Assembly: GCF_016887565.1 (NCBI RefSeq)
Contig: NZ_CP069396.1
Location: 7,174,001-7,238,000 of the forward strand
From: Archangium violaceum
GTDB lineage: Bacteria > Myxococcota > Myxococcia > Myxococcales > Myxococcaceae
Direction: 5' to 3'
DNA length: 64,000 nt
A program made the position numbers and the translations under genes. This document shows, one piece after another, positions 9,501 to 21,500 of the stretch; positions within the stretch are counted from its first letter, which is position 1; each line of letters starts with the position of its first letter. Below the pieces are notes generated by a model that saw nothing but the letters and a program-made list of their open reading frames with translations, ran no database searches and was not told where the DNA came from.

Positions 9501-12500
9501 ACCAGCGACACCTTGTCGCCTTCGCCCATCACGCCGTCGATGGCAATGGTCGTGTAGACATGCCTCGGGTTCTCGGTGGAGACGGCTCGGGCCAGACCTG
9601 GAATGGATTCGAATTCCTGGCGCGGGTCGGAGGGCATGGTCGCGTGGACGAGATACCCGCGGACGTCCCGGTCCCAGGCAACGCGCAGGAGGCTCGTGGC
9701 GAGGGAGACGAACGAACGGACGCTCTCTTCGGCGCAGAAGAACAGCACGAGGTCGGGCAGCGCATCGTTGTCACGGAGGACGCGGAACACGTCCCCGAGC
9801 TCGCTGTCCGGGCTGAAACCGGGGCTCGAGCCCTCCGCGCTCCACTCGACGACCCGCCCGTTCCTGAGTGCCAGGGACGCCACGGAGAACGGCGTTGCGC
9901 AGTCGCTCCCTTGCAGCGCTTCGTCGATCTGGCGGAAGACGCGCCGCGCCGCGCGGTAGTCGTCCCGCGCGTCGTGCACGATCAGCACCCGCTTTCCCTT
10001 CTGGTGACGAATCCTCTCGAGCCAGTCGACGCCCTGCGTGGGCAGGGGGCTGAGCAGCCAGCCCTCCGCCAGGAACAGCGCTGGCTGCTCCTCGGCGATC
10101 GGGAGCCGCTCGGGCACTGGCACCTGCACGGGCACGGGCACGGAGACCGTCGGTTGGGCGTCCTCTCGCGAGACCGGGACCCAGTAACGGTCCTGGGCGA
10201 AGGGATAGGTCGGCAGGGAGACCCGTCGGCGCACGTGCTCCTGGTGGAGCTGGTCCCAGTCGATGACCAGTCCCCGGACCCAGAGCTCGGCCAGCTTCTC
10301 GAGCTTGCCCTTCTCGATCCACCGCTGGATGCCTTGCTTCAGGTCCGCATCCGAGCTCAGCAGGTCGATGCTGCCCTTTTCATCGCCCGTCTGCCCCAGG
10401 TAGCAGTTCTCGATCTCGGTCTCGCCCGCGACGAATGCGGCCAGCCGCTCCTTCAACTGGCGCATGTCGTGCACGACCATCGCGAGGCGATGCTTGAGAG
10501 CCTCCCTGCCTGTCTGGAGGGTGTAGGCGACGTCTCCCAGCTCGAGAGCAGCGCCCTCGTCAGACGCCTCACTCCGCCTCAGGAAGTCCAGCACCTTCCG
10601 CGCGTAGGCACGCAGGCGCTCCTCGTTGCGCGCCGAGAGCACCACCAGCTGCGGCCTCCCGTCCTCCTCCTCCGCCCTCTCCGGCCTCTGCTCGATGTAC
10701 TCCTCGATGATGACGTGCGCGTTGGAGCCTCCCGCTCCGAACGAGCTGATTCCCGCCACCCTCGGCCTCTCCCTTCCCTCCACCACCGGCCTCTTCCACT
10801 CCCCCAGCTCCCTCTGCACACGGAACGGCGTCTTCGTGAAGTCGATGTTCGGGTTGAGCTCCTGCGAGTGGATGGACGGCACCAGCTGCCCGTACTTGAG
10901 TTGCAGCAGCACCTTCGTCACTCCCGCCACTCCCGCCGCCGACTCGCAGTGCCCTATGTTCGACTTCACAGACCCTATGGCGCACAGCGGCCCTCCCTCT
11001 CCCCTGCCCTCGTACGCCTTCGTCAGCCCGCTTATCTCTATCGGGTCTCCCAGGCTCGTCCCCGTCCCGTGCGCCTCCACGTAGCTGAGCGTCCTCACGT
11101 CCACCTGCGCCTGCTCCAGCGCCTGGCGGATGACCGCCGTCTGCGCCTGCGGGTTGGGCACCGTGTACCCGTTCGTCTTCCCTCCGTGGTTGATGGCCGT
11201 CGCCTTGATGACCCCGTAGATGTGGTCTCCGTCCCTCACCGCGTCTTCCAGCGGCTTGAGCACGACGCACCCCACTCCCTCTCCGGGCACGTACCCGTCC
11301 CCTCCCCGCCCGAAGCTCTCGCACTTGCCGTGCGTCGAGATGAACTTGCCCTGGCTGAGCAGGATGTACTTGTTGGGGTGGATGCTCACGTTCACCCCTC
11401 CGGCGATGGCCATGCGGCACTGTCCCTGCCGCAGGCTCTGACACGCCAGGTGGATGGTCGTCAGCGACGAGGAGCACATCGTATCCACGGCCATGCTCGG
11501 GCCATGGAAGTTGCAGAAGTAGGAGACACGGTTGGCGATGCCCGAGGGGTTGCCCGTCAGTCCCAGCGGGTTGCCCTTGAGCAGCTCCTGCACTCCGTAG
11601 AACTGGTACTCCTCGTACATCACCCCCACGTACACGCCGACGTTCTTCTGCGGCGCGGAGGCGCTGTCCGCCAGACGCTCACGGGTGTAGCCAGCGTCCT
11701 CCATCGCCTCCCACGCGCACTGCAGGAACAGCCGCTCCTGCGGATCCATCACCTCCGCTTCACGTGGCGAGATGTTGAAGAACAGCGGGTCGAACTTGTC
11801 GACGTCGTCGATGAATCCTCCCCACTTGCCGTGGATCTTCCCTTCCTTGCTCTTGTCCAGGTCGAAGTAGGGGCGGTAGTCCCAGCGCTCCCGGGGAACC
11901 TCCGTGACGCAGTCGCGTCCGGCCTTCAGGTTGTCCCAGAAGGCCGCCAGGTCCCTGGCCTGGGGATAGCGCCCACTCACTCCGATGATGGCGATATCCA
12001 GCGCTCCTCCTCGCTGCACCTCCGGCGTCTTCGCCGCCAACCCACCGAGGCGGCGGCGCGGGCGACCCGCCTGACGCGACAGGCCCACGGGCTCACGCTT
12101 CTTCACCACTGGAGCGACGGGCTGTGCATTCGCGGTCGCGCCGATCCCCAGGAGCGACATCAACTTCTCCCGGTAGCTCTCGACGAAGTAGGAGCCCAGC
12201 TCGTCCAGGGTCTGGAACTCGAAGAACAGGGTCTTGGACAGGGGACCGAAGACCTTCTCGAGCTCGTTGCTCAGGCTCATCACCATCACGGAGTCGATGC
12301 CGTACTTCTCCAGCGGCGCCTTCTCATCGATCCGATGGCTCGGCAGCTTCAGCACCTGTGAGAGCTGCCGCTTGAGGTACTCGATGGTCTTTTCCTTCAG
12401 CATGTCTTCTGCCCCCGCGACTTCCGTCGTGGGCGGTGGAGTCACGGGAACGGGCTCCTCGATGCGGACGTCTTCAACGGCCGCGGCAGAGGAGGCAGAG

Positions 12501-15500
12501 GACAACAGGGTTTCCTGAAGACGGCTGAGCTCGCCTTGAACGGCGATGAGGTGGGGGTGAGGCAGGGCCATGGCCACGTCGAAGGCACGCAGTCCTATCT
12601 CCGTCTCCATCGGCACCATTCCGCTGGTGCGCTCCATCGCCTCCCTGGCCTGCTCCTCCATCCTCATTCCCCCCTCCCTCCACAGCGGCCAGCCCACCGA
12701 CACCGTCCTGCCCTTCCTCTTCCCCTCCCTCACCTGCCCCTGCCGGTACTCCGCGTACGCGTCCAGGAACGCATTGGCTCCCGCGTAGTCCGCCTGCCCC
12801 GCGCTCCCCATCGCCCCCGCCAACGACGAGAAGAGCACCACGAAGTCCAGCTCCTCCTCCCTCGTCGCTTCCTCCAGGTTCAGCAGCCCCTTCACCTTCG
12901 GCGCGAACACCGCCTCTATCTGCCCCTCTTCCTTCTTCACCACGTACGCGTCCTGAATCACACCCGCGCTGTGGATGACTCCCTTCACCCCTCCGTACTC
13001 CGCCCTCAACTTCTCCACCGCTCCCGCCACCGCCCCCCTGTCCCCCAGGTCCACCGCCACGTACGTGAACGTCGCGTGCGGCTGCTGCCTCCTCAGCTCC
13101 TCGAGCGCCGCCGTCTTCGTCTCGTCCAGCGCCGAGCGCCCGCTGAGCACCACCTTCACGCCCTTCGTCTGGCCCAGGTGCCGGGCGAAGTGCAGCCCCA
13201 GCCCTCCCATCCCTCCCGTAATCCAGTACACCCCTCCCGGCTTCACGTACTGCCCCAGTTCCTCCACCTGGGCTCCGGGGCCCACCTCCACCAGCTGCCG
13301 CTCCTCCCTCCTCCCGTCCTCCCCGTAGCGCACCTCCACCGCACCTGCCGCCGCCCCCAGCTCCTGCTCGATGAGCTGGCGCAGCCTTTCCGTGTCCGCC
13401 CTCTCCAGCCCCGCCACCGCCACCAGCCGCCCTTGCAGCTTCGGGTTCTCCCATCCCGCCGTCTTCAGCAACCCCGCCACGGGTGCGTAGCGGAACCACT
13501 GCTCGTCCCACGGCACCACCACCACCACCTTCTGCGTGCGCTTGGGCCGGCCCTGCAGCAGCTCCTTCACCCTCTGGAATACCCAGCGGAACGTGCCCTC
13601 CGTCTCCTCGCTCTGCTCGGCTCCCGCGAACCCAGGCACCGCCTCCACCCTCACGTCCAGTGCTGCTTCCAGCCCCGCCCTGACCCTCTCCTCCCCTCCC
13701 GCCAGCAGCACCACCGCCTCCGCCTCCCCAGAGGACGCAGCGCTCGCCTCCAGCCTGCTCTCCTTCCACTGGCTCGTGGCGTACAGCACCTCGTTCTTTC
13801 GCCCTCCCTCCGGCCTCGGCTCCGCCGCCTTGCGCAGCGTCAGCCCCTGGATCGCCACGCACACCTCTCCCGCCTCGCTCACCAGGTCGATGTCGTAGCG
13901 GGCAATCCCCCTCTCTCCCTTGCCGCTGCTCCTCCGCGCGTACGCATGACTCCTGGCCGGAGTCCGCTGGAACACCTCCACCGCCTCCACCGCGAACGGC
14001 AGCCAGGCCCCTCCCTCACCCATCCCCAGCCCCGCGGACGTCTGCAACGCCGCGTCCATCACGCTCGGGTGCAGCACGTACTGCTCCGCCTCCCCGCTGA
14101 TGTCCTCCGGCAACTGGATGCTCGCCAGCGCCTCCGTCCCATTGAAGCGAAGCTCCTGAATCGTCTGGAACGTCGCGCCGTACTCCAACCCCTGCTGCCT
14201 CAGCCCCCGGTAGAACTCCTCCTTCGCCAACACCGAGTCGCAGCGGCCCTTCACTCCCGTGAGGTCCACCCGCCTCGCCTGCCGGACTCCTTCACCCTCC
14301 GCCCCCTCGCCCAACACGAGCCGGCCCTGGCTGTGCAGCTGCTCCTCGAGCTGCGCGTCTCCTTCGCCCGAGGCACCACTCCGGACCTCGAAGCCGACCT
14401 CCGTGTCCGTCTCGGGATACAGACGGATGGTCACCTCCTGTGCCTTGCCGTTGACCACCACCGGTTGCGCCCACACGAGGTCCTTCAGGCTGAGCACCTG
14501 ACTCCTGCCTGCCACGGCTCCGGCCGCACGTGCCATCTCCAGGTATCCCACCGCCGGCAGCACCCGCTGCCCCCGCACCCGGTGGTCCTCCAGGAAGAAC
14601 TCCTCTCCCGTGAACACCGACGTGAACTGCTGATCCCACAGGTCGGAGGTGTTCTCGCCCAGGAGCGGATGCAGCTTCGACGGCCGCGCCGTCACCAGCG
14701 TCCCCGTGGTCTGCGGCACCCAGTACCGCTCCTCCGCGAACGGATAGGTCGGCAGCGACAGGCGGCGCGGCTTCTGCTCCCCGTACAGCAGGGTCCAATC
14801 GACCGCCATCCCGCGGGCCCAGAGCTCCGCGAGCTTCGCGAGCTTTCCCTTCGCCGCCCACGTGTTGATGAGCTCCTTGAAGTCTCCATCCGAGCCCAAG
14901 GACATCACGCCATCCTTGTTCTCGTTGACCCTGCCCTGGAAGCAGTCCTCGATATCCCTCTCACCCGAGGCGAACGCCGCCAACCTGGCCTCGAGCTCGA
15001 GCGGCTCCCGAACCAGGAACGCCACGCGATGCTCCATCGCCTCGCGCCCAACCTGGAGGGTGTAGGCCAGCTCCTCGAGCCGGTATTCGGCGCGCTTGAC
15101 GAAATCGAGCATCCTCCGCGCGTAGGCACGCAGGCGCTCCTCGTTGCGCGCCGAGAGCACCACCAGCTGCGGCCTCCCGTCCTCCTCCTCCTCCGCCCTC
15201 TCCGGCCTCTGCTCGATGTACTCCTCGATGATGACGTGCGCGTTGGAGCCTCCCGCTCCGAACGAGCTGATTCCCGCCACCCTCGGCCTCTCCCTTCCCT
15301 CCACCACCGGCCTCTTCCACTCCCCCAGCTCCCTCTGCACACGGAACGGCGTCTTCGTGAAGTCGATGTTCGGGTTGAGCTCCTGCGAGTGGATGGACGG
15401 CACCAGCTGCCCGTACTTGAGTTGCAGCAGCACCTTCGTCACTCCCGCCACTCCCGCCGCCGACTCGCAGTGCCCTATGTTCGACTTCACAGACCCTATG

Positions 15501-18500
15501 GCGCACAGCGGCCCTCCCTCTCCCCTGCCCTCGTACGCCTTCGTCAGCCCGCTTATCTCTATCGGGTCTCCCAGGCTCGTCCCCGTCCCGTGCGCCTCCA
15601 CGTAGCTGAGCGTCCTCACGTCCACCTGCGCCTGCTCCAGCGCCTGGCGGATGACCGCCGTCTGCGCCTGCGGGTTGGGCACCGTGTACCCGTTCGTCTT
15701 CCCTCCGTGGTTGATGGCCGTCGCCTTGATGACCCCGTAGATGTGGTCTCCGTCCCTCACCGCGTCTTCCAGCGGCTTGAGCACGACGCACCCCACTCCC
15801 TCTCCGGGCACGTACCCGTCCCCTCCCCGCCCGAAGCTCTCGCACTTGCCGTGCGTCGAGATGAACTTGCCCTGGCTGAGCAGGATGTACTTGTTGGGGT
15901 GGATGCTCACGTTCACCCCTCCGGCGATGGCCATGCGGCACTGTCCCTGCCGCAGGCTCTGACACGCCAGGTGGATGGTCGTCAGCGACGAGGAGCACAT
16001 CGTATCCACGGCCATGCTCGGGCCATGGAAGTTGCAGAAGTAGGAGACACGGTTGGCGATGCCCGAGGGGTTGCCCGTCAGTCCCAGCGGGTTGCCCTTG
16101 AGCAGCTCCTGCACTCCGTAGAACTGGTACTCCTCGTACATCACCCCCACGTACACGCCGACGTTCTTCTGCGGCGCGGAGGCGCTGTCCGCCAGACGCT
16201 CACGGGTGTAGCCAGCGTCCTCCATCGCCTCCCACGCGCACTGCAGGAACAGCCGCTCCTGCGGATCCATCACCTCCGCTTCACGTGGCGAGATGTTGAA
16301 GAACAGCGGGTCGAACTTGTCGACGTCGTCGATGAATCCTCCCCACTTGCCGTGAATCTTGCCGCTCTTGCTCTTGTCCAGGTCGAAGTAGGGACGGTAG
16401 TCCCAGCGCTCCCGGGGAACCTCCGTGACGCAGTCGCGTCCGGCCTTCAAGTTGTCCCAGAAGGCCGCCAGGTCCCTGGCCTGGGGGTAACGCCCGCTCA
16501 CGCCGATGATGGCGATATCCAGTGCTCCTCCTCGCTGGACCGCTGGCGCCTTCGTCTCCGGCTCACTGAAGCGACGCGGACGCGACAGACCCGCCGCCTC
16601 GCTCTTCACCGGTGGCGGAACGGGCTGCGCATTCACGGTCGCGCTGATCCCCAGGAGCGACACCAGCTTCTCCCGGTGGTTCTCGACGAAGTACGACCCC
16701 AGTTGCTCCAGGGTCTGGAACTCGAAGAACAGGGTCTTGGACAGGGGGCCGAAGACCTTCTCGAGCTCGTTGCTCAGGTTCATCACCATCAAGGAATCGA
16801 TGCCGTACTTCTCCAACGGCGCCTTCTCATCGATTCGATGGCTCGGCAGCTTCAGCACCTGTGAGAGTTGCTTCTTGAGGTGCTCGAGGGTCTTCTCCTT
16901 CAACGTTTCCTCGAACCCCGCGCCTACCGTCACGCGGGATGGATTCGCCGGGAGAGACTCCTCGGAGCGGATGTCTTCCGTGACGGCCTCGGCCGCGATG
17001 GAGGCCTGAGGGCGGACGTCATCCACGGCGGCATCAGCGGCCCCAGAGACGAGGATGGGCCTCACTCGTCCGATATCGCCTTGAACGACGACGAGGTGGG
17101 AGTACGGCAGGCCCATGGCCACGTCGAAGGCACGCAGTCCTATCTCCGTCTCCATCGGCACCATTCCGCTGGTGCGCTCCATCGCCTCCCTGGCCTGCTC
17201 CTCCATCCTCATTCCCCCCTCCTTCCACAGTGGCCAGCCCACCGACACCGTCCTGCCCTTCCTCTTCCCCTCCTTCACCTGCCCCTGCCGGTACTCCGCG
17301 TACGCGTCCAGGAACGCATTGGCTCCCGCGTAGTCCGCCTGCCCCGCGCTCCCCATCGCCCCCGCCAACGACGAGAAGAGCACCACGAAGTCCAGCTCCT
17401 CCTCCCTCGTCGCTTCCTCCAGGTTCAGCAGCCCCTTCACCTTCGGCGCGAACACCGCCTCTATCTGCCCCTCTTCCTTCTTCACCACGTACGCGTCCTG
17501 AATCACACCCGCGCTGTGGATGACTCCCTTCACCCCTCCGTACTCCGCCCTCAACTTCTCCACCGCTCCCGCCACCGCCCCCCTGTCCCCCAGGTCCACC
17601 GCCACGTACGTGAACGTCGCGTGCGGCTGCTGCCTCCTCAGCTCCTCGAGCGCCGCCGTCTTCGTCTCGTCCAGCGCCGAGCGCCCGCTGAGCACCACCT
17701 TCACGCCCTTCGTCTGGCCCAGGTGCCGGGCGAAGTGCAGCCCCAGCCCTCCCATCCCTCCCGTAATCCAGTACACCCCTCCCGGCTTCACGTACTGCCC
17801 CAGTTCCTCCACCTGGGCTCCGGGGCCCACCTCCACCAGCTGCCGCTCCTCCCTCCTCCCGTCCTCCCCGTAGCGCACCTCCACCGCACCTGCCGCCGCC
17901 CCCAGCTCCTGCTCGATGAGCTGGCGCAGCCTTTCCGTGTCCGCCCTCTCCAGCCCCGCCACCGCCACCAGCCGCCCTTGCAGCTTCGGGTTCTCCCATC
18001 CCGCCGTCTTCAGCAACCCCGCCACGGGTGCGTAGCGGAACCACTGCTCGTCCCACGGCACCACCACCACCACCTTCTGCGTGCGCTTGGGCCGGCCCTG
18101 CAGCAGCTCCTTCACCCTCTGGAATACCCAGCGGAACGTGCCCTCCGTCTCCTCGCTCTGCTCGGCTCCCGCGAACCCAGGCACCGCCTCCACCCTCACG
18201 TCCAGTGCTGCTTCCAGCCCCGCCCTGACCCTCTCCTCCCCTCCCGCCAGCAGCACCACCGCCTCCGCCTCCCCAGAGGACGCAGCGCTCGCCTCCAGCC
18301 TGCTCTCCTTCCACTGGCTCGTGGCGTACAGCACCTCGTTCTTTCGCCCTCCCTCCGGCCTCGGCTCCGCCGCCTTGCGCAGCGTCAGCCCCTGGATCGC
18401 CACGCACACCTCTCCCGCCTCGCTCACCAGGTCGATGTCGTAGCGGGCAATCCCCCTCTCTCCCTTGCCGCTGCTCCTCCGCGCGTACGCATGACTCCTG

Positions 18501-21500
18501 GCCGGAGTCCGCTGGAACACCTCCACCGCCTCCACCGCGAACGGCAGCCAGGCCCCTCCCTCACCCATCCCCAGCCCCGCGGACGTCTGCAACGCCGCGT
18601 CCATCACGCTCGGGTGCAGCACGTACTGCTCCGCCTCCCCGCTGATGTCCTCCGGCAACTGGATGCTCGCCAGCGCCTCCGTCCCATTGAAGCGAAGCTC
18701 CTGAATCGTCTGGAACGTCGCGCCGTACTCCAACCCCTGCTGCCTCAGCCCCCGGTAGAGCTCCTCCTTCGCCAACACCGAGTCGCAGCGGCCCTTCACT
18801 CCAGTGAGGTCCACCCGCCTCGCCTGCCGTGCTCCTTGACCGTCCGCGCCATTCAGCACGAGCCGGCCCTGGCTGTGCAGTTGCTCTTCCGATCCGCTCC
18901 GGACCTCGAAGCCAACCGCCGTGTCCGTCTCGGGACGCAGGCGGATGGTCACCGACCGTGACTGGCCATTGACCACCACCGGTTGCGCCCACACGACGTC
19001 CTTCAGGCTGGCCACCTGGCTCCCGCCCGCCACGGCTCCGGCCGCGCGCGCCATCTCCAGGTACCCCACCGCGGGCAATACCCTCTGCCCCCGCACCTGG
19101 TGGTCCTCCAGAAAGAACTCCTCTCCCGTGAACACCGACGTGAACTGCTGTGCGCGCAGATCGGACGTGTTCTCGCCCAGGAGTGGGTGCAGCTTCGACG
19201 GCCGCGCCGTCACCACCACGCCCGTGGCCTCCGGCACCCAGTACCGCTCCTCCGCGAACGGGTAGGTCGGCAGCGACAGGCGGCGCGGCTTCTCCTCCCC
19301 GTACAGCACGGCCCAATCGACCGCCCCACCTCGGACCCAGTGCTCCGCGAGCTTCCTGGCGTCCTTCTGCTCCATCCACGGCGCCGCGGAGGACTTCGGC
19401 ACCTCCGTCACGTGCCCGGAGTACCAGTTCTCCATGGCCCTGCCGGACACGAAGCCGGCCAGCGCGTCCCTCAGCTCGCGCAGTTCCCCGGCCTGGATCG
19501 CCAACCGATATTCCATCGGCTCACGTCCCACCTGCAGGGTGTAGGCGAGCTCCTCGAGCGAGCACCCGGCCTTCTCGACGAAGGCCAGAAGCTCCTGGGC
19601 ATAGACCCGCAGCCGCTCCTCGCTCTTCGCCGACAGCGGAACCACCGCGGGCCAGCTCTCGTCATGGAGACGGCGCGTGTGCTGATGGCCTGCCTCCTCG
19701 ACGTACTCCTCGAGAACGACGTGCGCGTTCACACCACCAAAACCGAAGCTGCTGACACCCGCCCGTCGCGGCAGGGTCGAGCCGTCCTCGTCCGTGAGCC
19801 GCTCCCACGGCTGTCGCTTCTGGACCAGGTAGAACGGGCTGTCGTCCAGCTTGATGTAGGGATTGACGTCGTCGCAGTGGAGGCTCCGCGGCAGCTCGCC
19901 ATGCTTCATCGCCAGGAGGACCTTCATGACGCCGGCGATTCCCGCGGCCAGCTCCAGGTGCCCGATGTTGCTCTTCACGCTGCCGAGCCCGCAGTGCTTC
20001 CCCGTCGGCTGGACGCCCCACTCCTCGTACAGGGCCTGGAAGGATTTCTTGAGTCCGTTGATCTCGACCGGATCACCCAGAGGCGTCCCGGTGCCGTGCG
20101 TCTCGATGTAGGTGACGGTCCTCGGGTCGATGCCCGCCTTGCGATAGGCGTCCTTGATCAGCTCCGCCTGGGCATTGGCGTTGGGGGCGGTGAGTGACTG
20201 TCCACGCCCGCCATGATTCTCGGAGGTCGCCTTGATGACCGCGTAGATGTGGTCATTGTCCCGCTTCGCATCCCTCAGCCGCTTCAGGAAGACGATGCCG
20301 GCACCTTCGCCCCGGACATAACCGTTCGCCGATTTCGAGAACGTCTTGCACCGGCCGTCCTCGCACAGCATCCCGGCCTTGTTGAAGCTGATGTGCACTT
20401 CCGGAGACAGCAGCGTATTGACGCCGCCCGCGAGCACCTGATCGCACTCGCCGTTCTTGAGGGCCTGGACGCCCCGGTGGATCGCGACGAGCGAGCTCGA
20501 GCAGGCGGTCTCGATCGGCTCGCTCGGCCCATGGAGGTTCAGGAGGTACGAGAGCCTGTTCGGCCCCACCGACGCCACGACGGCCGTGGCGGTGTGGCCC
20601 TCGATGGAGACGCTCGTATCCATCACGCGCTGCTGATAGCCCGTACTGGCGGTGCCAACGAAGAGCCCCGTCGCCGAACCGGACAACGCCTTGGGGGAAT
20701 AGCCCGCGTCCTCGATGGCCAGCCACACATGCTGCATCAAGAGGCGCTGCTGCGGATCCATCACCTCCGCTTCGCGCGGAGAGATGCCGAAGAAGAGGGG
20801 GTCGAAGCGATCGATGCCATCGATGAACCCACCCCACTTCACGTTCGACTTGTTCCGCTCCTTGCTCGGGTCGCCGTGGATCGCCTTCCAGTCCCAGCGA
20901 TCGCGGGGGATCTCCGAGATGCAGTCCCGGCCGTCCCGAAGGTTCGCCCAGAACGCATCCAGGTTCTTCGCCATCGGGAAGCGCCCGCTCACGCCGATGA
21001 TCGCGATGTCATCGTCCTCGCGGCTCGATGAAGCGAAGCGTTCGACGCCCGAGTGCCGGGGAGTGACGACTCCAGTCACCTCTCGCGGCGCCTCGTCCAC
21101 CACGAGCCGCTGTTCCGGCCGGCCGCCACCGCCAGGTCCGCCCGAGCCGGGGCCGCCGCCGGAGTCGTCCGGTCCCTCGTCGGGATCCCCGAACCGGGCC
21201 GCCACTTCCCGCTCGTGGGTCTCGAGCAGGAAGTCCCTGAACGACGCCAGCGTCGGATGCTCGAAGAAAATCGTGGGCGCCAGCTCGATATCGAGCTCTC
21301 TGCTGGTCCTGTTGGCCAGCTCCGTCAGCGTGATCGAATCCAGGCCATAGGCGCTCATCTCCTCGTCGGGGGAGATGTCTTCCGCCTTGAGCTTCAGGAT
21401 GTCACAGACACACCCCACCAGGAACCGCTCGGTGGCCTCGCCCAGGCGCTGCTTGTCGAGCGTCTTGCGCCCCGCTCCATCACGAGTCCGGGCTTCCGCC

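Noticed and set aside
21100-21200. Gly/Pro-rich stretch between ACP and KS of PKS B as a possible separate element
   Set aside because: It is a flexible linker (GGGPGSGGPGGGG) in frame with no repeat partner elsewhere.
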